From: Tetrahymena elliotti 4EA
Taxonomy: Eukaryota; Ciliophora; Oligohymenophorea; Hymenostomatida; Tetrahymenidae
Assembly: GCA_000231825.2 (NCBI GenBank)
Contig: JH720338.1
Span: forward strand, 638,045 to 702,044
Direction of reading: 5' to 3'
Length of the DNA stretch: 64,000 bases
The notes under the pieces were generated by a model. The model had not been told where the DNA came from. It searched no databases and saw nothing but the letters and a program-made list of their open reading frames with translations. Below are positions 13,379 to 25,022 of this stretch, piece after piece. Made by a program: the position numbers and the translations under genes. Numbering within the stretch: the first letter of the stretch is position 1; each line of letters starts with the position of its first letter.

Positions 13379-14533
13379 TTTGTTTAGTTTGAGTCAAAAT
13401 ATTTATAAATGTCAGTATAATTATGTATTTTTTTAATTTTATTTGTTTTCATGTCTGATTCTTACTCATTTTCCAATCATAATTTATTAGATTTGGAAGT
13501 GTAAATTATTTTCTGGAATTCTTCCTTATAGTTATTAAAGTGCTTGTAAAAAGCAGCCTGATTAATTAAAAATTTTATATTTGGTCAGTTTTTATTAGTT
13601 TTTTATTAATTAATCAAATTTAATTTTGAGGACCTCAATCAAAAAAAAAATAAAAAGAAAAAAAGATATCTTTAGAGCATATCAATCAAATGTTATTTTG
13701 AAATTATTATTTTTTGAATTTAATTTATTTTCATGTCTAGTTCATATTCATTTTTCAATCAGAAAATCAACATATTGGAGTGGTCACCTAAAGGGGCTGG
13801 AAGTTCTAAAAATATTATAATGAGTGCTTTTTGATATTATAGGTTTAAATTACAAAAAATTAGAAGCATAATCAGAAACAGAAATAATTTAAAAGAAAAT
13901 CAAAGATAATAGAGATCAATTTAATATAGAATATAGATTAAACTTAGTCTTAATGTATGAAGGAACTTAAGTAATATAATTTTAGTCTACTGTTTAAATT
14001 GATAATGACTAAATATAATAGACAAAGGATCTTTTATTTAATAATATTATTATAAAAGAAAAAATAATTTTGAATATTTATCTCAATGAGCTAAACTTTA
14101 TTTATGTATTTAACCTGCTATATTGTGAATAAGAAAGGTAATATCAATAAATCAAAAGAAATTAGATTAAAGTTAAAAAGCAGCAAATTAATATTTAATA
14201 ATGAAACAAATATTCATATTCTTTGTGTAAACAATTTCTAATTTATTTCAAAATTCATGAAAATTTTTTTTAATTTTTAATTCAAAATAACCTAGGAAAT
14301 AAATACATTTTACAGATTTTTTTAATAGAATTAGGATCAGAATTTTTATTAATTTAAATTATCTGATTCGGAAAATAAATATTTTCTGATGCAAAGTATT
14401 GATATAATTTGGATTTTTGTACATCTCTGCTTGATTGATATCAGGTAAAGAAGATATGATCAATATCTTTATTAAATATTTAAAAATTCCAAAAAAATAT
14501 CATAATTCGCATATCCATTACAAATAATTAAAA
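13379..14533. other. Intergenic region between divergent genes
   Basis: It lies upstream of both AKR copy 2 and the coiled-coil gene. A short imperfect direct repeat is present: the stretch near 13445-13500 (tttcatgtctgattcttactc) resembles 13729-13785 (tttcatgtctagttcatattc). No gene was found. Confidence 0.45.
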
Positions 14534-16020
14534 ATGGCTAGTAAAACCAAGGAAGTTAAATAAACTAAAGTTTCTTAATACAAAAATGAAGAAAAATTGA
14601 AGCTTGATCAAAAGAAGAAGCATTCTAGACCATCTAGATATACTTGGGATAGTTCAACCATTACTTTAGATACTCCTCTTGTTGAAATCCCTAAAAAATC
14701 TCACAGAATTCCTAAGCCAGATTTTGATGCTCAAGACAAAAAGATCGAGGAAATTGAAGAATAAATTAAATACAATATTGACAAAAAGGTAATTAAAAAA
14801 TTTTATGTGAAAATGTTTTAAAAAGTTTATTATTTTCCTTAGAAACAAATTATTGAAGAGTTGATATTGAACGCTAGAGAATCCAAAGAGACTGGTAACA
14901 ATAGAGCCTAACCTTTGAAAGATTTATTCAAAGAAAAGATGGAACTCAAGTAAACACTCTAAAAAGAATTCCAAGAAGCTAAGAAGAACTACAATTCAGT
15001 TAAAGATCAAATCAATGAATTAGTATTTATTTTAAAAAATTACTATTTGAAAGCAAATCAGGGAGTTATAAGCGCTTCATTCAAAATTAGAAAAAATAAG
15101 CTTTTAAGATAAATAGATTAAATACTTTATGATTTTTAAAATAGTTCAACTAAAAACAAAAAATGAAGGAGGATATGGATTTTGAAGATAGTGAAGAACG
15201 CCATGTGTAAAGAATTATAGTTTTATCAATCTAAAAAGCTCAGATTTTATTAACCTAACCTTAAAAATAATGAAATTTTTGTATCAATATTAAACATACT
15301 TTTTAAACAATTAGTTACCATTCTTTGAACAACGATTTACTTAACTGTACTAAAGAAAAGAACTTGATTAGGGAAAAAGAAGATTTAGAATAATCTCTTC
15401 CTTATGCTAAGCCCCTTAATGAAATATAAGATTAAATCAGTGAATTAGTTGCATAAAAGAAAATTTTTAAAGAAGCTTTGAACAAGGCATTTGCTCAATA
15501 TGATGAAATAGTAAGCGAATTATCCAGTTTAATAAGTTTAATAGGAAATTTAGATGAAATTATAAATACCAAAACCCAAGAAAAGGAAGAAAATGATCCC
15601 ATTTTACAAGAAATTTAAAAGGAATATGATACCAAGATTGAAAGTCTTAAGGAATCAAAGAAGAAAGTTAGAGAAGAATTCAGAGCCTTAAAAGAAAAGT
15701 ATGATGATGAATAAGAAGACATAAGATATCATGATTGGGTTAAAAAGATTAAAGAAGACTTGAAGAGATAAAAAAAGAAAAGAAAAATAAAAGAAGAATA
15801 AAAAAAAATGAATCAGATTACAAATGTTGCTTGGACTGGAATAGATATCTTAGCCAAAACGATAGGTGTTCCTATCGGACCTGTTGAAAACCTTGCAGGT
15901 AAATATTTAACATCATAAGTAGTAGACTTTTCAAAGTCTAAACTAGAATAAATACTGCCGAATACAAAAACTGAAAGAGCTTCAATATCAAAACTCTGCA
16001 AAAAAGAAAGCTTATTTTGA
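14534..16020 (+). CDS. Bfr1-like coiled-coil protein
   Basis: Exon 1 is 14534-14788. After a 54-base GT...AG intron, exon 2 runs from 14843 to about 15022. The last exon runs from about 15315 to TGA at 16018-16020. The last exon's phase does not join directly to exon 2, so a short middle exon within 15023-15314 is likely but not resolved. The protein, at least about 380 residues, is lysine/glutamate-rich and almost wholly coiled coil. It has a basic N-terminus, the segment VEIPKKSHRIPKPDF leading into the first coil, and EKEDLEQSLPYAKPL at the start of the second. Order and spacing resemble the Bfr1/nuclear segregation protein family, which binds mRNA-protein complexes and ER-bound polysomes. 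That assignment is by eye and could be wrong; a generic coiled-coil protein is the alternative. Confidence 0.7.
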
Positions 16021-16164
16021 TAGGGAGAGACTCATTAGGGTGTATAATCAATCAGAAAAGATAAATTTAAAGATAATTTCTTTAAATTTTATTTGTACAA
16101 TTCTTATATTAATTTATCTTATTTGTATTTTTTGCTTTTAATTTTTTTTATTAAATTTTTTAGT

Positions 16165-16746
16165 TCATTCATTTGTTTTATTTGCTTTAATATTAAGATA
16201 AAGTTATGAAATAAAAAACTCACTTTTCACTTTCTTAAGTCCTTAAATCAATGTCCATTTTAGATTAATATTTGTTGACTTATTAATAATCGATCTTTTA
16301 TTGAGTTAACAAATTAAAATAAATAATTTTATTAGTATTTTACTATCTGGTTTAATCAAAGGAAATTAGATTTTATTTTGCTAGTTTTCCTTTGGTCCTT
16401 CTTCTTTAATGATAATTAAAAAAGGGCTTTTTTAACAGCAATTCTATTTCTGATAGCAACATAGAATAAATTAGGAGTGTTCACAAATCTTATTCAATCT
16501 GATAATTGCAAGTATTATCATATAAGATTGATATTCTAAATAGTTTTTAAATCTCATGTTAAGTTCTCTTTTTAGTTGGAACAACTTTTTTAGATCTTAG
16601 TAGGGCTACGGCTATTAAAAAATTAAAAACTCCTTTGCTTTTTTGGTTCTTTTTTTCGTCATTATTGTTTTTTTAATTTTAAAATGAAGAGTACAATTTT
16701 TATTCATTTGGTAAATCAAAACTAGTTTATTGTTCATTGCTTCCAT
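16165..16746 (-). CDS. Doubtful ORF, 193 codons in ciliate code
   Basis: This is an open frame from ATG at 16746 to TGA at 16165-16167. It starts MEAMNNKLVLIYQMNK and is Lys/Ile/Gln-rich, with several Cys in the middle (ILCCYQKQNCCQK). I recognise no domain. With TGA the only stop and such low GC, frames of this length are expected now and then by chance, so it may not be a gene. Local GC is slightly higher than in the flanking desert. It lies convergent to and just beyond the Bfr1-like gene, so part could overlap that gene's 3' UTR. Confidence 0.22.
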
Positions 16747-17998
16747 AATAAGCTGAATCTAATAAAATATGTTTTATCATTCTAATTTATAAATATTTAA
16801 CAAACTATTCAATTCCTTAAATTTGTTTAAAAAAGTTGATCCTACTTTTTTTTATTTGATAAACAAGCTACTAACAACTTGCATTATTTTATTGATTATT
16901 TGGAGTATCTGTTCATGTCTTCTTTATCTAAGAATTTTCATCACTAAATAAAACCTAAAATCACTATTCAAATTTCATCAAAATTTCTTTATTCATTCAT
17001 TCATAAAATAATCGCACCATCACTATTTCCATTTTGTTCTAATGATTAGTTGAAAGCATTTGCACTCTTACATCTCTGTTTAAAAGATTTAATAAGATTA
17101 AATATTTTAAGTTAGTTTAATTATTTTACTCTAAACAAGAATTAAAAGATCTTTGTGTTATTCTATTTCGCTTACTATTACTCATAAGTTTGTAATTGGC
17201 TTTCCTCTAATTTTGACAACTTAATTATAATAAAAATGCTTAAAATGTATATCATAAAGCCTTAATTCTAAAAAAAGAGATTTACTATTTGCTTAATTTT
17301 AAGGTTGTGTTTTTTACATATTTAATTCTTTAGTCATTGATGTGAAATCTAAATTTTACTTTTATGTTTGAATCATTTAAGTAGAAAAAAAAAAGAAAAC
17401 AAAAATACATTTTATGAAGAGTTTCTACAAGAACTACTCTTTCTTTTGCTAAGAATTGAGTTTTTTTATAAAAACTGATTATCCATATCTATCTTTTAAT
17501 CCATTTCAGTTGAAGTCTTATTCCTTTTTTTGTTTGAGCGATTTATAGATAGTTAAATTTATGTTAATATTGATATTTGCTTTGTGTAAATAATATATAA
17601 ACACAAATTTTTTAATATAAATTTATGCAATAGCTATTAGAAATCAAAATATCTATAACCTTAAGTTCAAATCATAATACTTGTAATTAAAAAGTAAAGC
17701 TAAATAAACTAACATAATCATATTGAAATAATTTAATTTTCAGTAGACTTTAAAATATTTCAAAATCTTATTTTAGTAATATCTACTAAAAATAAAATTA
17801 TCAAAAAAAACTTTTCTATTTCAATAAACAAAAATAAAAATAAATAACCAAGAAAAAAAATAATGTATAATTTTTTTGAAGTTCAATTTGTTCTCTGATT
17901 TTAATTCTAAAGAAGATTAATATTTCAATTAAATTTTTATCTTGCTTCTTTATTTCATATTATTTTATTAAAATTTTTACGATTAAAATATAAGAATA
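16747..17998. other. AT-rich intergenic desert
   Basis: No gene, RNA or protein relic was recognised on either strand. Confidence 0.45.
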
Positions 17999-18565
17999 AG
18001 CTTTATTAAATTAAAATTTTAAACGTCTATTAAAATGATAACAAAATTATGTTAAAAGGGTATCAATAATCTTAATAGAATTTTTTATTTTAATGAAGCA
18101 TAATACAAAATAAGCTTTTATTAAATTAAAATTTTAAACATCTCATTAAAAATTGACTTGAAATTATTTAAGAATTAGTGAGAGAATTTTTTTGTATTAG
18201 AATTATTTGAATTAAATAATATAATTATGTGAAGAGAAAGTATCTTTTTCCCATTGATTTGTTTAAATAAATAATTTAAATTTTAGTTTAAAATTTTAAA
18301 CACCTAAATAAATCAAAATTTATTATAAATTATTTAAAAAATTCATTTTAAGAATAAGTGAAAAAACTTGTTTGTATTAGAATTATTTTAATTAATTATC
18401 AACATAGCCATATTAATTGATAATAAATATTTTGATCTCATTTATTTATTTAAATAAACGATTAAAAAAAGATTTAGCTTTTATAAAATGAAAATTTTAA
18501 ACATTAAAATTGATTTGAAATTATTTGAAAACTAACTTTTAGAATACTTTGAGAGTATTTATTTT
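17999..18565. repeat. Degenerate tandem repeat array
   Basis: At least four diverged units begin with a shared block of the form gcttttattaaattaaaat followed by tttaaac, near 17999, 18112, about 18281 and 18475. Units also share stretches like gtattagaattatttgaatt and gaaattatttaa. Spacing is about 110 bases for the first step and 170-195 for the next two. It lies just before an assembly gap, as expected if the repeat hindered assembly. Confidence 0.6.
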
Positions 18566-18691
18566 AAGATTATTTTAATTAGCTGATTAAAAAAAAGATA
18601 CAACCTAAATTTCTTTTTTTTTTTCTGAATAAATTACAATGGCTCTTTTATTTTTTTGTAGAGAATTTCATTTTAACTTTTTTTTCAAACT

Positions 18692-18816
18692 NNNNNNNNN
18701 NNNNNNNNNNNNNNNNNNNNNNNNNNNNNNNNNNNNNNNNNNNNNNNNNNNNNNNNNNNNNNNNNNNNNNNNNNNNNNNNNNNNNNNNNNNNNNNNNNNN
18801 NNNNNNNNNNNNNNNN
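18692..18816. other. Assembly gap (125 N)
   Basis: A run of 125 undetermined bases. It directly follows the repeat array and poly-T tracts, so its true length may differ. Confidence 0.99.
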
Positions 18817-19375
18817 CAAATTCAAATCAAAATATCTAAAATTTTTTAATTAACGTTCCCTCCCATATTTTTAAAAAAGATTTATAATTTTTTACTTTAA
18901 TCCTTAAATGCCTAAAAAATCAGAGAATATTTTAAATTTATATTTTATATTTCATAATATCTCAAATAATAAAATAAATTACATAGTGAATTAAAATTAT
19001 TACTTGCTTAACTTAAATCAATCATAAATTTAAAAAGGAAAAGTAAATTATGTTCTTTTTATGCAATTAATATTTCTTAAAAAATAATAAATCAAGGATT
19101 AGAATATATTTTTATTTATTTGTTTATTATTATGAATATTTGCTTTGAATTTCTTCTATCTAAAAGATTCTATTATATTTTTTTATTATTATTTAAAAAC
19201 TTTTGTTTATCTATATTTTTTTTTCTTTTTTATTTGAGTGTTTTTTTAATTTTTTTTAAATGTTTTTTATATTCTTTAAACTTTATTTTTATTTTTTAGT
19301 TTTGAAAAACAACCACATTTATCTTTAATAACATTAAATCAATCAATCATTTTAGCTAATTAAAAAGATAAATAA
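18817..19375. other. AT-rich intergenic desert after the gap
   Basis: Contains poly-T and poly-A tracts only. No feature was recognised. Confidence 0.45.
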
Positions 19376-19603
19376 ATGAATCCTAATTTAAAATATTATA
19401 TATATATTCCTTAAATATAAAATAAATTGAAAAAAGAAATAGTTTCATTAGTAGCAGGAGGTTTGTTGATTTTGATTTATCCTATTGTAAGGTATGAATT
19501 TCATTGCTAGAATGTTAAGAAGTTGAATCATTTAAAATCTGAGAAATTAAATAGATTAAGTAAAAAATTGTGTATAGCGAGAGAAATATCTATGAGAATA
19601 TGA
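19376..19603 (+). CDS. Doubtful small ORF with one membrane segment
   Basis: A 75-codon frame in ciliate code from ATG 19376 to TGA 19601-19603. The middle reads IVSLVAGGLLILIYPIVRYEF, a plausible single membrane helix followed by a basic tail rich in Lys and Leu. It could be a real small membrane protein, one exon of a larger gene, or chance. No homologue is recognised and its neighbourhood is otherwise non-coding. Confidence 0.22.
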
Positions 19604-21700
19604 TTCTATAAATATGAAAGTTTTTCAGCTCTTTACATAATTTGGTGGAATTTACTCCTAATAGAAAAACATATTCAGATACATCTCTGGGGTTTAAAAA
19701 CTATTTTATTTTCTTCTTTTTTAACTTCTAGTATAAAATTGCAAGTCCATACTTTTTTTTTCTTTGTATTATTTTGTTTTTAATAAATATTAATATCCGT
19801 TAGCCTTTCTATTTATAATAATTAATATTTCTTACTTTTTTTTTCTTAATAAAATTTAATTGTAAAAAATTATTAATTTTTATTCTAAATTTTTGTTCAT
19901 TTGAAATAATTTGAGAAAGAAGGAAAAATTATTATTCATGTTTAATTATTATATTTCCCCACTTCTTTTTTATTAGCAAACACTTTCAAAAAACAAGATT
20001 TGCTTTTTTAAATACAATTAATCCATAAAGATAGGAATAGAAGATAAAAGAAGATAAAAAGTATTAAGTAAATCAATAAATATAATAAAAGATTTCCTTT
20101 CTTATTGCAATATCTAATGAAAAAAGAATATTTATAAAAAGATATGAAAATATTATGAAATAAAAATTATTTTAAAAGAATAATGATTTATGAAAATCTA
20201 TTGCAATACAAATTTTTGTGTGGCAAAGAATGTTTGATACTGACGGCATGCCATATTAAATTTTATTTTTATATTAAATATAAATCCTAATCTTTGTATT
20301 CTAAAAGTAATTAAATAAATAAATCATATAGTTTCTATGATTTTAGTACTTTGATGTTTATATCACAATTTAGAAACTTTTAAAATATTTAAAAAAATGA
20401 AAATGAATAAGTAATATCAAAAAATTAAAAAAAAATGATAATATGGTAGATTTAAATTTAATTTTGTATTAAAGCACAAGAATTTACTAAAATATGATAT
20501 CATATGAAATGCTTGATCTATTATTACTTTTGTATATTTGTTATTTATTTATTTAGTTTAATTTGATTTTTTGTATTGATTTGTATTTAATATTTATTTT
20601 TTCTTTAATTTTCTTATTTTTTTTTATTTTATTCATATTTATGAGAATTTTTTTATTAATTTTTATTTCTATTTTATTATTTTTAATATTAATTCAAATA
20701 TTTTTATTATTTATCTATTTTTTTATATTTCAATTTATGTTATGTATTCATTCACCAGCCAGTTTGAGAGAGGATTGCAAGGATCATGAGTTTTCTTAAC
20801 TATTCATTTTATTTAATAAATCATATTGATTTTTATTTTTAACTTGTATCAGTTATTTTTATCATATTCATTTTTTTTGGTTTTTCCTCTCAACTATTAA
20901 AGTTGGTATTAGGATTATTGAAAAAAACTTCTTTAGATATGTTAAAAAATTATAATAGAATTAGCGCATTGAAGTATTTATCATCTCTTATTTCCTACAG
21001 ATCTATTATATTATATAATAAATTCAATTTAAGAGATTGATGACTTCAGAGTTGGTTTAAAAACTTTGATTTTTCTAAGAAAATTTTTTTCTCATCCTAT
21101 TTATTTTTATTTTTTGTAAATTATTAATTATATTAAATTAATTGATTAGTTTTTTTTTCTTCTTAAAGTTTTTTATTGATCTCAAAAACCTCTCTTCAAA
21201 ATTTCCTCTTTTTTGAGAAAAACAAAGTGATTTTGAAATTTCCCTTAATAACTTAAAATAAGCAAGATGTAATTTAATTAATTTTTATTCTATTGATTAA
21301 TTTTAAAAAATATCTTGCTTGTATTTTTTTAGAACAATAACCATTTTTCATAAAGAAAAAAATAAAAAAATTAGTGAGAAAATATTTTAAAAATTAAGAT
21401 AAATTTTTTATTCTAATTTATTTAAAATTATACATTTTAAGAGATAAAATTGTAAAAGATTGAACTCAAGAACAAAGAAACTAAAGGTTAGTCATTAGTT
21501 GTCCAAGTTGGGGAGTAAATTAATTAATTATTTTTATTTTTTCATAATTGAATGCCATTTTGAAATTATTTGAAAAGAGGAAAAACAAAGAGAAGGGGAA
21601 AATCATCTAAATAAAAAATTATCTATTTATTAACTTATAATAAATATTTTTCATATTAATTTCTTAATTTCAAAAAAAAAAAAAGCCATTATAAGTTAAT
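19604..21700. other. AT-rich intergenic desert with one balanced-composition island
   Basis: Mostly T-rich and A-rich sequence. At about 20740-20800 there is a short island of normal composition (cattcaccagccagtttgag and onward) inside a poly-T-rich stretch. It translates as CIHSPASLREDCKDHEFS at the end of a hydrophobic frame that is mainly a by-product of T-richness. I see no convincing gene. Confidence 0.45.
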
Positions 21701-22438
21701 ATGTTTAAGCAGCTTAAATTTTTAAAACCCGAGTATCATTCTGGAACTATCCTGATTCCCCATAAGTTTTTAAAGAAAAAAATACTTGCTGCTTATCATA
21801 ATTAAACTTATAAGAGAGCAGTTACTTTCCAAATTATGAAAGTATGGAGTTTTCAAAATTATAGTCTCTCTTTAAAAAATATATTGCTTTAAGCAATTAT
21901 GGCTAGATGCCTATTCTTATTTCTTGTTATATATAAAAAATATTTTTTACTAGATTTTATGACAAGGCACAGAGAAACAGATGATGGCAAATGGCAGCAA
22001 AAGGCGAATTTTTTAAATTTTAAAAAGAAAAGAAAAATTAAAAAGCAAATAAATAAATAAAAAGAAATAAATAAATAAATTTTAAATAGATAACTAAATT
22101 AATTAAACTCAGAAGAATAAAAAAACTAAAGAAAATAAAAATAAAAAACTCATAAATAAATAAACAAATAAACATAAATATAAACCCTAGAATAATATAT
22201 TAGAAAGACATGCAATTTAATTACTTTTACATAAATTTTTAGATAATTTAAATTTAAAATTGAAATACCTTTTTCCAACAAGAAATGCCAAATCCATGAA
22301 TTAATTATTTTAATCTAGTTTCAATTTTTACATACTAATTTATAACAATTTTTAACCAATATGATTTATCTGAAATTCATAAATATGCTAGATTAGATTA
22401 AAAGAGATATTTTAAAATAAATTTAATATATTTTCTGA
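21701..22438 (+). CDS. Unrecognised ORF, 245 codons in ciliate code
   Basis: An uninterrupted frame runs from ATG 21701 to TGA 22436-22438. The first hundred codons have better base balance than the surroundings and start MFKQLKFLKPEYHSGTILIP. They include a hydrophobic stretch near residues 73-90 (ARCLFLFLVIYKKYFLLDF). The second half is a low-complexity Lys/Gln/Asn run from aaataaataaat repeats. No family is recognised. It may be a small gene or gene relic whose tail reads through non-coding repeat by chance. Confidence 0.3.
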
Positions 22439-22925
22439 TTGACGTCATAGGTTTTTATCTCAAACGAAAACCAAATTATCTTTTTATTATGAAAAAAATA
22501 AACTGGAATGATTTGATAAAAAAAGAAAAATAAAGGAAAGCTGAATATATATTTAATATAAAGTTAAGCCATCATAATAATTAAAAAGCAAAAAAAGTAA
22601 GAAAAATATACAGTTGTGTAAATATGGCCAAGGTATAGAAAGAAGATTTCTTTTCTAAGTTTTGATTTATTTTTGAAATAGATTTGAAATTTAAATATAG
22701 ATTATTGGTAAGTAATTTTGTGGAATTTATAGAATGAGGAATATTTTCAAAATAAATAATAATCTTTTATAGGGATCAGGTGGTACACATATAAGTTAAT
22801 AATTTACATAATAAATATAATGAGGTTTTAAATTAATTGGAAAGTATAAGTTTAGTTAAAAGACTCTTTTTAAATTAGGGATTATTTATATAATTTTATT
22901 TTTTTAATAAATTATTTAGCTAGCT
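22439..22925. other. Spacer, 3' flank of the syntaxin gene
   Basis: AT-rich, with no coding signal. Confidence 0.45.
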
Positions 22926-24263
22926 TCAAAAAACTGTTAATTTTAATATCAGTATGCACATAATAATTGCATTAAGTACTATTAGAGTAAAAATGCATTT
23001 TTATGCAAAATTTCCTCTCAAACTTTTATTATTTGCCTTTATTTATTAATATTAGTTTTGAAAAAAATTATAATAAAATTTAAATCTATTTTACATTTCT
23101 AATTTCTTTTGTTCCTTTATTTATATTTACTTAAACTTTTTCTAAATTTGAATCTATTCTATCCAAGATTGTTCCATTTTATATGACTATTTCATTCATT
23201 TATCCAAAAATTATAGTAAGTTGCTTTATAGATTCTGCCACAGCATTTATACGTTATTCCCTTAAAAGTTAATAATCTCTTTCAAATGAATTTGAGAATT
23301 GCTAAGCTTATTACTTTATTAAAATATTCTAAATAAGCAAATTAATATAAAGTAAAAGTATTAAAATTACTTATTATCCAAGTAAATTATGACTTGACTA
23401 ATTCTAAAATTAACTTGGATCTATAAAATTCATTTTATTAAAGTTGTTTTGCTTATTATTAAACTATATAAAATCCTAATATCTTTTTTAAGCATCTCTT
23501 AGTATTAACGTATAATCTTACAATTGAGATGTTAAAGAGATTCTCATATTTCTTCTAATTTTAACATCCATTTAACCATAATCCTCTGAATTGTCATTGA
23601 CTATTTAATTTAACTTTGCTTCAAAACCTTTTATCATCTTTATTTATAGATTAAAAATAATTTATCTCTTTATATAATAAATGTTACATGCATAACATTA
23701 TCTTGCTTTGTTTTTATTCTCTACTCCTTTAATTAATCTGTTTTACTAAATTATATCGAAATTCTATCATTAATAAGTTGTACTATTTCTTCAACTAATA
23801 TTTTGTTTATTTATTTTTAATTTCATTTAAATTTCATTATAATAATAATGAATTATTAAAATCACTTACTTTAAAGCTATACATCTTAAAGATCACGTTT
23901 TGCAAATTCAAAATTATCGAAATAGCGAGGAGGAAGATTTAAAGTAGTGTGGTTAACTGAGCCATTATTTGCTTAATTATTAAAATTATATTTACCTTAA
24001 GTATTTGCCAAAATTAGAATTACTGGTTATGTTTTTCTATCTTTAAAATAAAAATCATGATAAACAAATTGTAGATAAAATAATGTGAAATATTACTTTT
24101 TGTAGAACTACTTAGCTTGATTGAAAAGAACTGTTTTGTTTTTTGATACACCCATATACTATCTATTTATCATATTTTGAGGATTATCCCTTTATTGAAA
24201 GTAGGTATTATTATAGTAATAGCTACTTGTTAGCCCTTACTAATTATTAAACATCTAACTCAT
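22926..24263 (-). CDS. Qa-SNARE, syntaxin-16/Tlg2 type
   Basis: Six exons on the minus strand: 24112-24263, 23870-24036, 23688-23794, 23371-23637, 23095-23328 and 22926-23036. The five GT...AG introns are 75, 75, 50, 42 and 58 bases. All phases close to give 345 residues. The early LNLPPRYFD and RRNMRISLTSQLQDYTLIL blocks match the N-terminal and Hc-helix regions of syntaxin 16. The SNARE helix spans about residues 246-305 and contains the zero-layer Gln281 (EIVIQNGTILDRIDSNLE); that Gln is encoded by TAA. A C-terminal tail anchor follows at about 324-345 (FTLIVLNAIIMCILILKLTVF). In other eukaryotes this Qa-SNARE drives endosome-to-trans-Golgi fusion with Qb, Qc and R partners. It is tail-anchored, so no signal peptide is expected. 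Confidence 0.93.
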
Positions 24264-25022
24264 TTTGTACTATTCTAAATATAATCTTCGCTATTTATTT
24301 AACCAATAATCAATTTTTTAAGATTTTTGTATTTTAATTTTCTTTGTAATTTTTAAAAGATATAAATCCTTTCTTTCTATTAATCAAACAAAAATTGTTT
24401 AATGCACTGACAAAAGCTTTTTTTTTATTATTTTAATAATTTATTATCAGAAAACATTAGAAGTTATCAACTCAAATTAATTAATTAGAATGTCTTGAGA
24501 ATTTTTTAATTTATATTCAATTTTAAATTAATCAAAATCTTTATTATTTCTTTAACGATCATTTAAATCAAACCCGTTCAATTTTACAGAATATTTTTGA
24601 ATATATTATTATCTTGATATTTCAAAATTAAAAAAGTTTTATTTTAAAATAATATTTAAAAATGGCTAAGACTTTTAATTTTAATCTATTTTTAACAAAT
24701 TTTTAATTTTCTTTTACAAATTAAACAAAGATTGTTTAAGTTTTGAGTTGTGATTTGATATTAGAGATAGTAAAATAATATTAAAAGTGAGTAGTAAAAA
24801 AGATAGATGGATATAAAATAATTTATATGAAATTTTATACAAATTTTTTTGTAATTTTATATTTAAAATAGTTAAATTTAATTTTTAATTAATTGGTTAG
24901 TTGATTTGATATTTATTTTACATTTTTTGAAAAAATTCAAAACATTTTTTAGTAGTTTTTAGAATAAATAAATAATTTTCTTATTTTTTAGGTTTAGTTT
25001 TAAATAAATTCTAAATAAATTT
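24264..25022. other. Spacer between syntaxin and Cache/VWA genes
   Basis: Holds the syntaxin promoter side and the 3' flank of the next minus-strand gene. AT-rich, and nothing else is recognised. Confidence 0.45.

Noticed and set aside
13626..13820. Standard-code plus-strand ORF of 64 codons
   Set aside because: Starts at TTG, is low complexity, and has no protein-like pattern in either genetic code.
15813..16001. Minus-strand ORF of 62 codons
   Set aside because: Antisense shadow of the last exon of the Bfr1-like gene.
20563..20799. Hydrophobic plus-strand ORF that looks like a membrane protein
   Set aside because: The Phe/Ile/Leu content comes from poly-T-rich DNA; no loops, charges or homology support a gene.
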